Source: Aquabacterium sp. NJ1 (lineage in GTDB: Bacteria; Pseudomonadota; Gammaproteobacteria; Burkholderiales; Burkholderiaceae_C). Taken from it: a stretch of DNA of 64,000 nt. The notes beneath the pieces were generated by a model. That model saw only the letters and a list, made by a program, of their open reading frames with translations. It was not told where the DNA came from and searched no databases. The stretch lies in contig NZ_JRKM01000001.1 in assembly GCF_000768065.1 (NCBI RefSeq), positions 1,674,001 through 1,738,000 of the forward strand. The letters are read 5' to 3'. Shown here one piece after another: positions 24,796 through 35,935 of the stretch. Numbering within the stretch: the stretch's first letter is position 1; each line of letters opens with the position of its first letter. The translations under genes were made by a program, and so were the position numbers.

Positions 24796-25974
24796 TCACC
24801 GACCAAAGGCCTTGCGCACGGCCTTGATCACGCGTTCGACATCGTCGTCCGTCATCCTGGTGTACAGCGGCAAGGTCACCATGCGCTCGTAGGCCTTCTG
24901 GCTGTGCGGGAACTGCTCGGGCTTGAGGTCGTAGCGTTCCTTCCAGTAGGGGTGCAGGTGCAGCGGGATGTAGTGCACGCTCACGCCGATGCCATCGGCA
25001 AACAAGCTGTCGATCAACTGGTCGCGGTTGATGCTGGCCTCGTCCTTCAGGCGCACCACATACAGGTGCCAGGAATGCAGGTCACCGGCATGCTGCGGGC
25101 GCGGCGGCAGGATCAGGGGCAGATCGGCCAGGGCCTCGTCAAAGCGCGAGGCGATCTGCTCGCGGCGCACCTGGAAGCCGGTCACGCGTTGCAGCTGATG
25201 CAGGCCCAGCGCGGCGGCGATGTCGGTCAGGTTGTACTTGAAGCCAGGCGCCACGATCTCGTAGTACCAACTGGGCACCTTGGCGGTGAAGCGGTCGAAG
25301 GCATCGCGGTTGATGCCGTGCAGGCGCATGACCTTGGCACGCGCCGCCAGTTGCGCGTCCCGCGTGACCAGCATGCCGCCCTCACCCGTGGTCATGGTCT
25401 TGTTGGCATAGAAGCTGAAGACCACGGCGTCGCTTTGCAGGGTGCCGATCAGCTGCTTCTTCCAGGTCGTGGGCAGGGCGTGTGCCGCGTCTTCCACGAT
25501 CTTCAAGTTGTGTTTCTTCGCGATGGCGAAGATGGCGTCCATGTCCACCGACAGGCCGGCGTAGTGCACCGGCATGATGGCCTTGGTGCGCGGCGTGATC
25601 GCGGCTTCGATCGCGGCCGGGTCGATGTTGAGCGTGGCCGGGTCGATGTCCACCAGCTTCACGTCGGCACCCAGGTAGCGCACCACTTCGGCGGTGGCGG
25701 TGAAGGTGTGCGTGGTGGTGATGACTTCGTCGCCAGGGCCGATGCCCAGGGCTTCCAGCGCCAGGTGCAGGCCCGCGGTGGCCGAGTTCACGGCGATGGA
25801 TTGCAGGCTGTCGTCGCCGAGGTAAGCCGTGAAAGCCTGCTCGAACTTGCGCGCCTTGGGGCCGGTGGTGACCCAGCCCGAACGCAGGGTGTCGACCACC
25901 TCGGCGATTTCTTCCTCGCCGATTTCAGGCAAGGCAAAAGGCAGGAAGGGCAGCTTGTCGTTGGAGGAACTCAT
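24796..25974 (-). CDS. DegT/DnrJ/EryC1/StrS-family sugar aminotransferase
   Basis: 392 residues. This PLP enzyme would aminate a nucleotide-linked keto-sugar for polysaccharide synthesis. Seen are [65 protein letters not shown], and the PLP-lysine region [16 protein letters not shown]. The end ([19 protein letters not shown]) is also typical. The ATG at 25974 is preceded by AAGAGA. An open extension to 26052 overlaps the previous gene and is not needed. The best-known relatives are PglE and ArnB-like 4-aminotransferases. Confidence 0.95.
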   Translation of the reverse strand: MSSSNDKLPFLPFALPEIGEEEIAEVVDTLRSGWVTTGPKARKFEQAFTAYLGDDSLQSIAVNSATAGLHLALEALGIGPGDEVITTTHTFTATAEVVRYLGADVKLVDIDPATLNIDPAAIEAAITPRTKAIMPVHYAGLSVDMDAIFAIAKKHNLKIVEDAAHALPTTWKKQLIGTLQSDAVVFSFYANKTMTTGEGGMLVTRDAQLAARAKVMRLHGINRDAFDRFTAKVPSWYYEIVAPGFKYNLTDIAAALGLHQLQRVTGFQVRREQIASRFDEALADLPLILPPRPQHAGDLHSWHLYVVRLKDEASINRDQLIDSLFADGIGVSVHYIPLHLHPYWKERYDLKPEQFPHSQKAYERMVTLPLYTRMTDDDVERVIKAVRKAFGR

Positions 25975-25991
25975 GCGGGTCTCTTTCGATA

Positions 25992-27095
25992 TCAAGGGCG
26001 TGTGAGGCGACCGAATGCGGGGTCGGGGCGGCCGCGCACGATGGCATCCCACCAGCCGCGCAGCGAACCCAGGCCATAGCCAAAGTGATAGGCCGCGATC
26101 ACGTCGGGCAAATGCTTGAACAGTTCGCGTCCCTGTTGGCGGGCGATGCTGAAGCTGATGGCGTAAACGGCCACGCCATAGGCCACAGCCAGGGCCAGCA
26201 AGCCACCGGCGCTCAACAAGGTGGCCCAGATCGACACGGTGCGGAACGCACCCAACGGCATGGCGCCCACAGACAAGCTGCCAACCAGCGTCAACAAGGC
26301 CAGCAGCATCAAGGCGCCCACGAACAAGCCAGGGATGAGGTGACGCAGCGCCGCCGCCTGCCCATGCTTCTTCATGACGAAGGGCTTCCAGTAGCCGTAC
26401 TGGCGGTACTGGCGGAACACGTCCATTTTGCTGGCACGCGGGAAGTAGGTGGAGCGGATGCCGGCCGATTGCCAGATGCGCCCGCCGCCTTTGTGGATGC
26501 GCAGGTTGTGCTCGTCGTCCTGGTTGCGCACCAGGGTTTCGTCGAAGCCACCGAAGCGCTCGAAGGTCTGGCGCGGCCAGGAACCGAGGTAGACCGTATC
26601 GACCTCGCCCTCATAAGCCAGGTCACGCGACAAGGCGCCACCGGCCACCAGCCGCGATTGAAACGCCGCCGCGATGGCGCGCTGCACCGTGCCCTGCGGC
26701 CCTTGCGCGCCTTGCGCCTTCCACGGCCCGCCCACGTTGTCAGCCCCCGTGCGCTGCCAGGTGGCCAGGCATTGGGCGATGTAGTCGTCGGCGTACACGG
26801 TGTGCACGTCCAGGCGCACGATGAACGCACCACGCGCCTGCTCGATGCAGCGGTTCAGCCCGCAGGACACGATGCGCCCGGGGTTGTCGATCATCACGAA
26901 GCGGGCGTCCTGCGCGCAGAAGGCGGCCAGGCGTTCGCGCGTGCCATCGTCGCTCAGGCCATCGGCGATCAACACTTCCAGCGCCCAGCCCCCGGGCACG
27001 GTTTGCGCGGCCACACTGCGGCAGAAAGCCTCGATGAAATCCCGCTCGTTGCGGCATGGCACGATGACCGAGATCGTCTGGGTAGAGCCTGACAT
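25992..27095 (-). CDS. Glycosyltransferase family 2, ExoA-like
   Basis: 367 residues. The GT-A domain opens with [21 protein letters not shown] and contains [12 protein letters not shown], the nucleotide-sugar DxH site [14 protein letters not shown], and the acceptor/catalytic stretch [16 protein letters not shown]. Residues about 265-340 hold two or three membrane helices ([43 protein letters not shown]), so the enzyme is anchored in the inner membrane. It resembles ExoA of succinoglycan synthesis, a beta-1,3-type sugar transferase. The start at 27095 follows the previous gene by 17 bases. A longer frame upstream overlaps that gene and is rejected. Confidence 0.92.
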   Translation of the reverse strand: MSGSTQTISVIVPCRNERDFIEAFCRSVAAQTVPGGWALEVLIADGLSDDGTRERLAAFCAQDARFVMIDNPGRIVSCGLNRCIEQARGAFIVRLDVHTVYADDYIAQCLATWQRTGADNVGGPWKAQGAQGPQGTVQRAIAAAFQSRLVAGGALSRDLAYEGEVDTVYLGSWPRQTFERFGGFDETLVRNQDDEHNLRIHKGGGRIWQSAGIRSTYFPRASKMDVFRQYRQYGYWKPFVMKKHGQAAALRHLIPGLFVGALMLLALLTLVGSLSVGAMPLGAFRTVSIWATLLSAGGLLALAVAYGVAVYAISFSIARQQGRELFKHLPDVIAAYHFGYGLGSLRGWWDAIVRGRPDPAFGRLTRP

Positions 27096-27112
27096 GCGCT
27101 TCACCAATCCGA

Positions 27113-28243
27113 TCAACGCGCGGAAGCACGCGGGCGCTGCATGCGCGGCACGCAGGGGTGCAGCAGCTTCTGGTAGAGGCGCCACATGGCATCCATCTGC
27201 CCGCGGCGTGAGGCGTCGCGCTCGATGCGATCACGGTTGTGCTGGCCCATCTGCGCCGCCTGCTCGGGGTGGTCATAAGCATGGACCAGGGCCTGCGTGA
27301 CGGCGTCCACATCGCGCACGGGCACGATCCAGCCACCACGCTCATCGATCCACTGGCAGTTGGCCGGCAGGTCGGTGGCGATGATGGGCAGGCCACAGGC
27401 CATGGATTCGAGCACCGACACCGAGGTCGCGTCGCTGGTGGGCACCGACACGCTCACGCGGCTGCGCTGGATGGCGTTGACCATCTCCACATCCCCCACC
27501 CGGCCGTGGAAGCGCACTTGCTGCAGCAGGCGCAGCTCCTGCACGCGGGCTTCCAGCGTGGCCTGCATGCTGCCACCACCCAGCAGGTGCAGGCGGGCGT
27601 GCGATTGCGGGCGCAGCATCAGGAAGCGCGAAAACGCTTCGAGGATCAGGTCGATGTTGTAGTTGGGCTCCCAGCTGCGCAGGCTGATGACATCGAAGTC
27701 TTCACCCGGGTCACCGGGCACGAACTTGTCCGTGTCGGCACCCCACAGGATCTGATGGCAGGGCGCAGAAGGGTGATAGCGCGCGATCTCGGCCAGCATG
27801 TCCATCGAGTCTGCCGTGATCAGGTCGGCGTGGCGCAAGGACCAGCCCACCACGGCCCGCATCAGGCGACTTTCGCGCGGCGTGACCAGGATGTCGCTGC
27901 CCCAGGCCGTGAGCACGGTGGGCAGCTTGAGGCCGCACATCGCGGCCCACAGGCCGTAAGACGTCACGTAATGGCCATGCACCAGCGTGGGCCTGAAGCG
28001 CTTGGCCACCTCGCGGGCCACACGGCGTACCTGGGGCAAGGCCTTGAACCAGCTGAGCTTGTCGTTGCCCGGCGCAATGGCGATCACTTCTCGTGCACCG
28101 GGCACCTCGGCAGGTTGACGCGTGATGACGATGGCCTCGGCCCCGCGCTCCACCGCGGCGGCCACCCAGCGGCGCGTGTGCACGCTGTCCGCATCGGCGA
28201 AAAACAGGATGCGCGCGGGCGCGTCATCGGGGCGGCGGCTCAT
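27113..28243 (-). CDS. Glycosyltransferase family 4 (GT-B fold)
   Basis: 376 residues. The N-terminal half contains ILFFADADSVHTRRWVAAA and the acceptor-side motif LVHGHYVTSYGLWAA. The C-terminal nucleotide-binding half contains LHLLGGGSMQATLEARV, VRFHGRVGDVEMV, and the donor-binding EX7E-like stretch VSVPTSDATSVSVLESMACGLPIIA. It is cytosolic or membrane-associated and adds a hexose to the lipid-linked repeat unit. The start overlaps the acyltransferase stop (ATGA). The sugar specificity cannot be read from the sequence. Confidence 0.93.
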   Translation of the reverse strand: MSRRPDDAPARILFFADADSVHTRRWVAAAVERGAEAIVITRQPAEVPGAREVIAIAPGNDKLSWFKALPQVRRVAREVAKRFRPTLVHGHYVTSYGLWAAMCGLKLPTVLTAWGSDILVTPRESRLMRAVVGWSLRHADLITADSMDMLAEIARYHPSAPCHQILWGADTDKFVPGDPGEDFDVISLRSWEPNYNIDLILEAFSRFLMLRPQSHARLHLLGGGSMQATLEARVQELRLLQQVRFHGRVGDVEMVNAIQRSRVSVSVPTSDATSVSVLESMACGLPIIATDLPANCQWIDERGGWIVPVRDVDAVTQALVHAYDHPEQAAQMGQHNRDRIERDASRRGQMDAMWRLYQKLLHPCVPRMQRPRASAR

Positions 28244-28917
28244 GCGGGCTCCTGGTCAGAAGCGGCATCGGGTGCAGCCGCATGCCCATCGACATGCCCA
28301 TTGAGCGCACGGCGCAGGTTGTCCTTGCCCGCCCATTGGGCATACAGCGCGTGCAATTCAGGGTGGCGCTGCAGCAGCGCGCGGTCGATCTCGCGTGTAT
28401 CCCCCATCACGGCAGCCGGCCGGCCATGCGCCTGCGGCCCGACGATGGCGAAGTCCGGCACCACGCCCGATACGAAGCTGTAGCCCTGCACGATCACGCC
28501 CTTGCCGATCTGCGCGCCGGGCGCGATCACGCTGTGCGGGCCGATGAAGCTGTAGGCCCCGATGCGGGTGGACTTGCGCACATAGCCGGCCGGGTTGGGG
28601 TCGTTCACATAACGGCGCCCCATCACCCGCACCGACTTGTGGCTGGAGTGGCTGAGGATGGACGCGTAATTGGTGACCTGCACGCCCTCTTCGATCAACA
28701 AGCCATTGGAGCCATCGATGCGGTTGAAGTGGCCGATGAAGACATGGTCACCCAGCTTCAGGCCTTCCAGCCCTTCGAAGCAGGTGTGCGTGCTCACGCG
28801 GGTATGGGCGCACCAGGAGCCATCGGCATTGGCCCAGCCGTACACGATGCGCGGGCCGGTGAAAGCCGCCAGCACGCGCACCACGGGTTGCTTGAGTCTC
28901 TGGATCAGGGCCGACAT
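28240..28917 (-). CDS. Left-handed beta-helix acyltransferase (WbbJ/LpxA-like)
   Basis: 225 residues. Repeating hexapeptides are visible, such as LGDHVFIGHFNRIDGSNGLLIEEGVQVTNYASI and IGAYSFIGPHSVIAPGAQIGKGVIVQGYSFVSG, giving a trimeric beta-helix. HSSH in the loop after the first coil is the likely acetyl-CoA/catalytic histidine region. It probably O-acetylates a sugar of the surface polysaccharide. The C-terminal 55 residues are helical and His/Ala-rich. It overlaps the next gene by ATGA. A 139-bp gap separates it from the flippase gene upstream; that gap holds a small hairpin (GGGG-CGAAA-CCCC, 28958-28970) and perhaps a promoter. Confidence 0.88.
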   Translation of the reverse strand: MSALIQRLKQPVVRVLAAFTGPRIVYGWANADGSWCAHTRVSTHTCFEGLEGLKLGDHVFIGHFNRIDGSNGLLIEEGVQVTNYASILSHSSHKSVRVMGRRYVNDPNPAGYVRKSTRIGAYSFIGPHSVIAPGAQIGKGVIVQGYSFVSGVVPDFAIVGPQAHGRPAAVMGDTREIDRALLQRHPELHALYAQWAGKDNLRRALNGHVDGHAAAPDAASDQEPA

Positions 28918-29056
28918 GTCTGGAGAGGAAAAACGTACACGCCGCAGGTCAAACCTGGGGGCGAAACCCCGTATTGTCCCTGATCCGATCCGCTGCCCCG
29001 AAACGCCACACAGGTAAACCGCTGGCCAGCCCCATGAACCAGTGGGTCAGCGGGGG

Positions 29057-30490
29057 TCAGGCGCCCGAATCCACCCTGGTCAAACCAGACTGCCACAGCG
29101 CCCGCACCGGCAGCCCCGCGTGCTTGAGAAACACCCCATACGCCGCCACGATGGCCAGGATGTAGCCCGCGCTCGACGAGATGCCCGCGCCCAGAGGCCC
29201 CCACAGCGGCACCAGGAACCAGCCCAGGCAGAAGCTGATCGTCAGCGACATGCCCGCGATGGCGCCCGACAACTGTGGCCGCCCCAGGTGGTTGGTGTAA
29301 AACGCCGACAGGCTGGACGCCGCCGCATACGCCGCCACGCCCGGCAACAAGGCCGCCAGCGGCAGCAGCGAGGCCTCGTAAGCCGGCCCCATCACCCAGG
29401 GCAGACCCCACCAGGCCAGGCCCAGCAGCACCGGCGCGGCCAGCAAGGTAGACAGCACATTGATGCGCACCGCCTGCACCGTCATGGCGGCGGCGATCTT
29501 CGTGTCCGGGTGCCCGATGCGCGAATACACCGACACCGTCACCGACGACGACAGCAACCACAGCAGCTCGGCCGCCGTCACTGCCACTGAATACACACCC
29601 GCCGTGCTCAGCCCATGGAAGCGCTCGACCAGGAACAGCGAGGCGCGATAGTTCAGCAGCCCGATCACATTGGTGACGCCGATGGTGGCAATGAAAGGCC
29701 ACTGCGCCAGCCAGCTCGGTTGCGGCAGGTGAAACGCCGTCAGGCGGGATGCGCTCATGCGTTCGGCCAGGGCCTCGTCGCGGTGCCGCGCATTGCGCAA
29801 GGCGTAAAACGCCGTGACCACCGCTACCAGCGATTTGCCACTCACCCAGGCCACCAGCACCAGCAAGACGGTGGACTTGCTGCCCTGCCCGGCCTGCCCA
29901 CCCTCCGTGATCCACCAGGCTGCCGCCAGGCCCGCCAGCACCGAAGCGGGTGCCGACACCTGGGCCACATTGATGGGCCACATGCGCCCCTCACCCAGCC
30001 ACAAACCCGTGGCCGTGGGCACCAGCAGCAAAAACGGCGCGGCCAAGGCCAACAGCCACAGATAGGTATACGGCATGCTGCTCGCCCACCAGGACACGGC
30101 CACCAGCACGCCCGAGGCCAGCAGCCCCAGCGCCACCGCCGCACGCAGCACGCCTCGCAGCATGGGCAATGCTTTGGCCTGCCGGCCATCGGTCTGCTGC
30201 GAAATCTGGCGCGCCAGCCACAAGCCCAGGCCGGAAAACAGCGTCAGCAAGGCCGACTCGACCGCGACGAACAGCGCAAACGCGCCCTGCACCTTGGGCC
30301 CATGGCGCGCCACCGTCACCGTGATGGCCAGGCCCAGGCCCACCATCATCAGCTTGGCGATCAAATTGCCCAGCGCCGCCTTGGGCAGCGCCTGCAAGGC
30401 CTGGCGCAGGGCCGCCAGCCGCCCGGCAGGGGCTTGCGCGCCAGATGAATCCCCCTGAACAGCTGGGGGGCGGTGATCTTGAACAGACAT
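29057..30490 (-). CDS. Polysaccharide flippase, Wzx/MATE-like
   Basis: 477 residues with about 12 hydrophobic segments and no other domain. It begins [22 protein letters not shown] after a short cytosolic tail, as in oligosaccharide flippases of the MVF superfamily that move lipid-linked repeat units to the periplasmic face. Further helices include [40 protein letters not shown] and [18 protein letters not shown]. It is the first gene of the minus-strand polysaccharide locus. In-frame ATG codons at 30490, 30499 and 30517 are all possible, none with a good ribosome site; the one at 30490 is used. Confidence 0.86.
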   Translation of the reverse strand: MSVQDHRPPAVQGDSSGAQAPAGRLAALRQALQALPKAALGNLIAKLMMVGLGLAITVTVARHGPKVQGAFALFVAVESALLTLFSGLGLWLARQISQQTDGRQAKALPMLRGVLRAAVALGLLASGVLVAVSWWASSMPYTYLWLLALAAPFLLLVPTATGLWLGEGRMWPINVAQVSAPASVLAGLAAAWWITEGGQAGQGSKSTVLLVLVAWVSGKSLVAVVTAFYALRNARHRDEALAERMSASRLTAFHLPQPSWLAQWPFIATIGVTNVIGLLNYRASLFLVERFHGLSTAGVYSVAVTAAELLWLLSSSVTVSVYSRIGHPDTKIAAAMTVQAVRINVLSTLLAAPVLLGLAWWGLPWVMGPAYEASLLPLAALLPGVAAYAAASSLSAFYTNHLGRPQLSGAIAGMSLTISFCLGWFLVPLWGPLGAGISSSAGYILAIVAAYGVFLKHAGLPVRALWQSGLTRVDSGA

Positions 30491-30572
30491 GGCCGCCATT
30501 GTCGCCCAGGGTTTCATACAATCTAGGGTTTGGCCCGATCAGGCCCCACCTCCCGCCCCCAGCTTTCCAGCC

Positions 30573-32099
<1,527 letters not shown>

Positions 32100-32150
32100 A
32101 CACCCCGTCGTATCCAGGCGGCACCCCAGAGCCCCCGCTCTGGCCAGACC

Positions 32151-32181
32151 AGCCCAGCTTCCAGTAAGCTGGGCTTTTTTA
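32151..32181 (+). terminator. Rho-independent terminator of lysS
   Basis: AGCCCAGCTT and AAGCTGGGCT form a perfect 10-bp stem around a 5-base loop, followed by TTTTTATTT. It is the clearest intrinsic terminator in the window. Confidence 0.93.
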
Positions 32182-32191
32182 TTTCCGGGCC

Positions 32192-34450
32192 TTGAACGCC
32201 CCGGTCAGCGTGCCCCCACAGCCCAGCCCTGCCACGCCGCCAAGCGGCCACAAGGCAAACCATCCCGCGCACCCCGCCCATTGGCCCGCCCCCGTGCTCA
32301 ACGGCATCAGTGTGGGCCTGGGTCTGGCCTGCCTGACCGCCATCGTGGGCGCCCTGGCCGGCATGCCTGCCGCCATCACGGCGGCCTCCGGCGCCTCCAC
32401 CGCCAGCGTGGCCGACACGGTATGCGCCCCCCAGGCCAAGCCGCAACAGATGCTGCCCGCCGTGGTCAGCACCCTGCTGGTCACCACCCTGGTGGCGCTG
32501 AGCCACGCATCGCCGCTGTGCTTGACCCTGGTCGTGCTGCTGACCACCTTCAGCTCCATCTTCTGGATGGCCTGGGGCAAACGCGGCGGCCCGCAAACCT
32601 TCGTCATGATCCTGACGCTGGTCTTCCAGATGGCCGCCTTCAGCCAGCAGCCCATGAGCCTGGCGCAAGCAGGCCAGCACATCCTGTGGGTTGGGCTTGG
32701 CGCTGTGGGCATGGCGCTGTGGTCCATGCTCAGCATCCGCGTGCTGGCGCGCCGCTACCGCACGCTGGCCCTGGCCGACAGCCTCCAGGCCCTGGCGGGG
32801 ATGATGCGCTCGCAAGCGCAATGGACGCGCTCGCATCAACAAGGCCACATCGACGGCCAACGCGAAGCCCTGCTCGCCTTGATCGCCCAACAGGCCGGCA
32901 TCGCCGACGTCTTTCAAAGTGCGCGCGACCTGCTCTACAGCCAGGCCGGCACCTCGGGCTGCACCACACTCACACGCCGACAGATCGAGGGTCTGATCCA
33001 CACCGTCAACCTGCGGGACGTGGTGCAGTCTTGCCAGCTCGACCTGGATCGCCTGCCCGATCACGCCGAGGCCCAACAAGTCGTCGCCCGCGTAGCCGGG
33101 CAATTGCTGACGCTGGCCGATCAACTCGACCGCATGGCGCTTTGCTGGCGCACGAACCGCGCCTGGACGCCACCCACCTCACCCGACATCACATGGCCAG
33201 ACGCCCTCGACACGCACCCCGTGCTGGCCTCACTGGGCCGCCGCTGCCGTCACATGCAAGCCCTGGTCGCGCTCATCGCACAAAGCCATGACGACACCCA
33301 CCAGGCCGCCCATCACCCCGAGCAGGACACCATCTTGCTCACCCTGGTGTCGCCCACGCAGTGGACATGGTCGCCCCTGAAAGCCCAGCTGCAGCGGTCC
33401 TCGCCTGTCTTGCGTTACGCCCTGCGGGCCACGCTGGCCATGGCTTGCGCCGACGGCCTGGCCCACGTGCTGCCCTGGACCAGCCACCCGCACTGGCTGC
33501 TGATGACCGTGGCCGTGGTCATGCGCGGCAACCTCGAACAGACCCTGGCGCGCCGCGATGCACGCGTGCAAGGCACCTTGGTCGGCTGCCTGATCGCATC
33601 GGCCTTGCTCAGCAGTGCGGGCCACACCGCCTGGCTCTTTCTGGCACTGGCCATCGCCTTGAGCCTGGCGCATGGCTTCGTGCTCATCAACTACCGCGTG
33701 ACCGCTGCGGCTGGCGCGGTGCTGGCCCTGGTGCAAGGCCACCTGTTCAGCCCCACCAGCCACCCTGCCCTGCTGGATGCCGCCGAGCGCCTGGGCGACA
33801 CCTTGATCGGCGCTGCCTTGGCCTGGGCCTTCAGCTATGTGCTGCCCTCATGGGAGCGCCAGCAACTGCCCCGCCTGGCACAGCGCCTGATGCAGGCCCA
33901 GACGCACTACACGCACCACGCCTTGCGCTGGCACCTGGCCCATCCGCGCTCATCGCGGCGCAGCCTGGCCCGGCGCGAGGTCTACGACGTGCTGTGGCTG
34001 CTCAGCCAGTCGCTGCAACGCATGGGCAAGGAGCCCCGCCGCAACCAGGCCTGGGCCCCGGCGCTGGAAGCATTGCTCGTGCACAGCAACCGCCTGATCA
34101 GCCAGTTGTCGGCCATCAAGGGCCTGCTGACTGTGCGATATCAGGAGCTGGACGAAGCCATCGTGGCGCCCGCCTTGCAACAGGCCGAAGCGCAGATCCG
34201 TGCATCGCTGCAAGGCGAGGCCACGCCAGCCATCCCAAGCCCGGCCCAACCCACAAGCACGGCCCGTCATCCTGCGCAGGTCACCACATCCCTGCCCGAC
34301 GACACCAGCCCCATCCCCGAAGCCGATTCACCCCGACTCACCGGCGACCTGAACCACTGGCTGCTGCTGCGCCTGGCCCAGACAGTCGAAGAAGCACGGC
34401 AACTCAACCTGGCTGTGGCAAGCCTGCGTTCAGATCACGAAACGCTGTGA
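32192..34450 (+). CDS. FUSC-family inner-membrane protein (YccS/aromatic-acid exporter-like)
   Basis: 752 residues. Two blocks of membrane helices are seen, at about 37-195 and 405-555, each followed by a cytosolic helical region. The second block has the family-typical sequence PHWLLMTVAVVMRGNLEQTLARRDARVQGTLVGCLIA. FUSC proteins such as YccS, YhfK and AaeB are thought to export aromatic or other small acids. A TTG at 32192 is the only start that keeps the first hydrophobic segment with some tail; a GTG at 32210 is possible. The start lies about 10 bases after the T tract of the lysS terminator, so expression must rely on read-through or a promoter inside the terminator region. Confidence 0.8.
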   Translation: MNAPVSVPPQPSPATPPSGHKANHPAHPAHWPAPVLNGISVGLGLACLTAIVGALAGMPAAITAASGASTASVADTVCAPQAKPQQMLPAVVSTLLVTTLVALSHASPLCLTLVVLLTTFSSIFWMAWGKRGGPQTFVMILTLVFQMAAFSQQPMSLAQAGQHILWVGLGAVGMALWSMLSIRVLARRYRTLALADSLQALAGMMRSQAQWTRSHQQGHIDGQREALLALIAQQAGIADVFQSARDLLYSQAGTSGCTTLTRRQIEGLIHTVNLRDVVQSCQLDLDRLPDHAEAQQVVARVAGQLLTLADQLDRMALCWRTNRAWTPPTSPDITWPDALDTHPVLASLGRRCRHMQALVALIAQSHDDTHQAAHHPEQDTILLTLVSPTQWTWSPLKAQLQRSSPVLRYALRATLAMACADGLAHVLPWTSHPHWLLMTVAVVMRGNLEQTLARRDARVQGTLVGCLIASALLSSAGHTAWLFLALAIALSLAHGFVLINYRVTAAAGAVLALVQGHLFSPTSHPALLDAAERLGDTLIGAALAWAFSYVLPSWERQQLPRLAQRLMQAQTHYTHHALRWHLAHPRSSRRSLARREVYDVLWLLSQSLQRMGKEPRRNQAWAPALEALLVHSNRLISQLSAIKGLLTVRYQELDEAIVAPALQQAEAQIRASLQGEATPAIPSPAQPTSTARHPAQVTTSLPDDTSPIPEADSPRLTGDLNHWLLLRLAQTVEEARQLNLAVASLRSDHETL

Positions 34451-34475
34451 CAAGGTGACACCATTCAGTGGGCAT

Positions 34476-34501
34476 GCGTCCCCCCGCACAGGGGAAGACG
34501 C
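34476..34501 (+). terminator. Possible terminator after the FUSC gene
   Basis: GCGTC-C-CCCC-GCACA-GGGG-AA-GACGC forms a bulged stem 25 bases after the stop codon. No T tract follows, so it may be only a processing or transcript-end hairpin. Confidence 0.4.
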
Positions 34502-34680
34502 GGCTTGTGCCGTGTGAAAAAATCGCGGCCACAACACATCGTCACCTGCGCACCAGCGCGTGACGTCACAAACATCAGGGAGGCACCTCGCGTGCCAATT
34601 TGAGCCAGCCTCGCGCAAACCGCAACAGGGGCTGGCTGCTGTGGCTTCACGCGTGCGCGATACACACACGTTCAACTCGC

Positions 34681-35919
34681 ATGCTGAAGTCCAGAAGCTC
34701 TCTGGTGGCCGTCAGTGCCGCCCTCGTCACCACTTTTGCCGCGCCTGTGGTCACCCACGCGGCATGCTCCGCTTACGTCACGTCCATCCCGACCCCACCT
34801 GGGGACCCGTCTCAGATGGGCAGCGTCACCACGACGCTGCGAGCTGCAACGGTCAGCGGCACCACCGCAGCGCGCCGAAGCCAGGCCGCGGCCGTGCCGC
34901 CAGGATGGCCCGAGAGCGCACCCGACGCTGTTATCACTGAAGGACCACCCGACACCGTGGTCATCCTGCCCTCGTCGGTGGCGGGCAGCGAACCGGCCTG
35001 CGCCTCGGACGCCTTCGGCGCGCCCATCACCGCGCAAAGCATGCGCCACGCACGTGACCGGCTCGTCCAGACGCAAAACAAGCTGGTCCAGTTGCGCACC
35101 CTGCACCAGCAAGCCGGCGGCATGCAGTTCCACCTGACCGGCAGCGACCAGTCACGCCGTGAAGGTGGTGATGCCGATGCCGGCACGCTGGCCCTGCGTG
35201 TCAGCCGCGTCGACGTGAACATGGGCGCCGACTACCGCTTCAATGACCAATGGGTCGCAGGCGGCAGCTTCGGCCTGGGCAACCCGCGCATGCGCTGGGA
35301 CGGCAACCCCGCCCGCGTCGACGGCCAAAGCGGCAACCTGACGGCCTACGGCATGTGGAGCCCCTCGCCTGCCAGCTTCATCTCGGCAGCCTTCAGCATG
35401 GAGAACACGCATTACGCCCTGCACACCGAAGACGACATCGAGCACGAAACCACCGGCGTCAACATGGGCCTGAGCCTGTCGGCCGGTTATGACTTCCAGC
35501 AAGGCAGCTGGACGATTTCGCCTTATGTGCGCGCCGACGAAGTGGCCGCACGCATCGGCAGCTTCGGCAGCGAAAGTGGCCGCACACGTGGTCGCACCGG
35601 TTCGGTCAGCGCCGGCTCTCAGGTGCAGACCACCGTGCCCACCAGCTGGGGCCTGGTTGCACCGCATGCCCGCCTGGAGTTCACGCAGATCACCGGCTGG
35701 CACATCCAGGGTGATTCGGCTGCCGCGTATGCCGCCGGCATCAGCGTGCTGCCCACGCCCAACCCCTTGGCGCTGGACCGCCAGTTCGGCACGTTCGGCA
35801 TCGGCGCCTCGGCCGTGCTGCAACGTGGCCTGACCCTGTTCACGGACTACGACACCGGCTTTGCCCAGAAGGCCGTCAGCACCTGGCGTCTGACCTTCGG
35901 GTTGCGCAGCGAGCTGTGA
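34681..35919 (+). CDS. Autotransporter-barrel outer-membrane protein
   Basis: 412 residues. A signal peptide (MLKSRSSLVAVSAALVTTFAAPVVTHA) is followed by a Thr/Ser/Pro-rich stretch and a short helical linker (MRHARDRLVQTQNKLVQLRTL). From about residue 165 to the end is an autotransporter-type beta-barrel, seen from alternating strands such as VNMGADYRFNDQWVAGGSFGLG, GVNMGLSLSAGYDFQQGSWTISPYVRAD and the C-terminal strand TWRLTFGLRSEL. There is almost no passenger, so it may act as a barrel-only protein. The ATG at 34681 is picked for the signal peptide; no clear ribosome site is seen. Its stop lies in a palindrome shared with the convergent caspase gene. Confidence 0.82.
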   Translation: MLKSRSSLVAVSAALVTTFAAPVVTHAACSAYVTSIPTPPGDPSQMGSVTTTLRAATVSGTTAARRSQAAAVPPGWPESAPDAVITEGPPDTVVILPSSVAGSEPACASDAFGAPITAQSMRHARDRLVQTQNKLVQLRTLHQQAGGMQFHLTGSDQSRREGGDADAGTLALRVSRVDVNMGADYRFNDQWVAGGSFGLGNPRMRWDGNPARVDGQSGNLTAYGMWSPSPASFISAAFSMENTHYALHTEDDIEHETTGVNMGLSLSAGYDFQQGSWTISPYVRADEVAARIGSFGSESGRTRGRTGSVSAGSQVQTTVPTSWGLVAPHARLEFTQITGWHIQGDSAAAYAAGISVLPTPNPLALDRQFGTFGIGASAVLQRGLTLFTDYDTGFAQKAVSTWRLTFGLRSEL

Positions 35920-35935
35920 TCAAGCCCTGATCACA
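35915..35935. terminator. Palindrome TGTGATCA-AGCCC-TGATCACA at convergent gene ends
   Basis: Perfect 8-bp arms and a 5-base loop contain the stop codons of both flanking genes, which lie almost symmetrically in the arms. It would form the same hairpin in both transcripts. A near-identical element is at 49428-49446. Confidence 0.55.
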
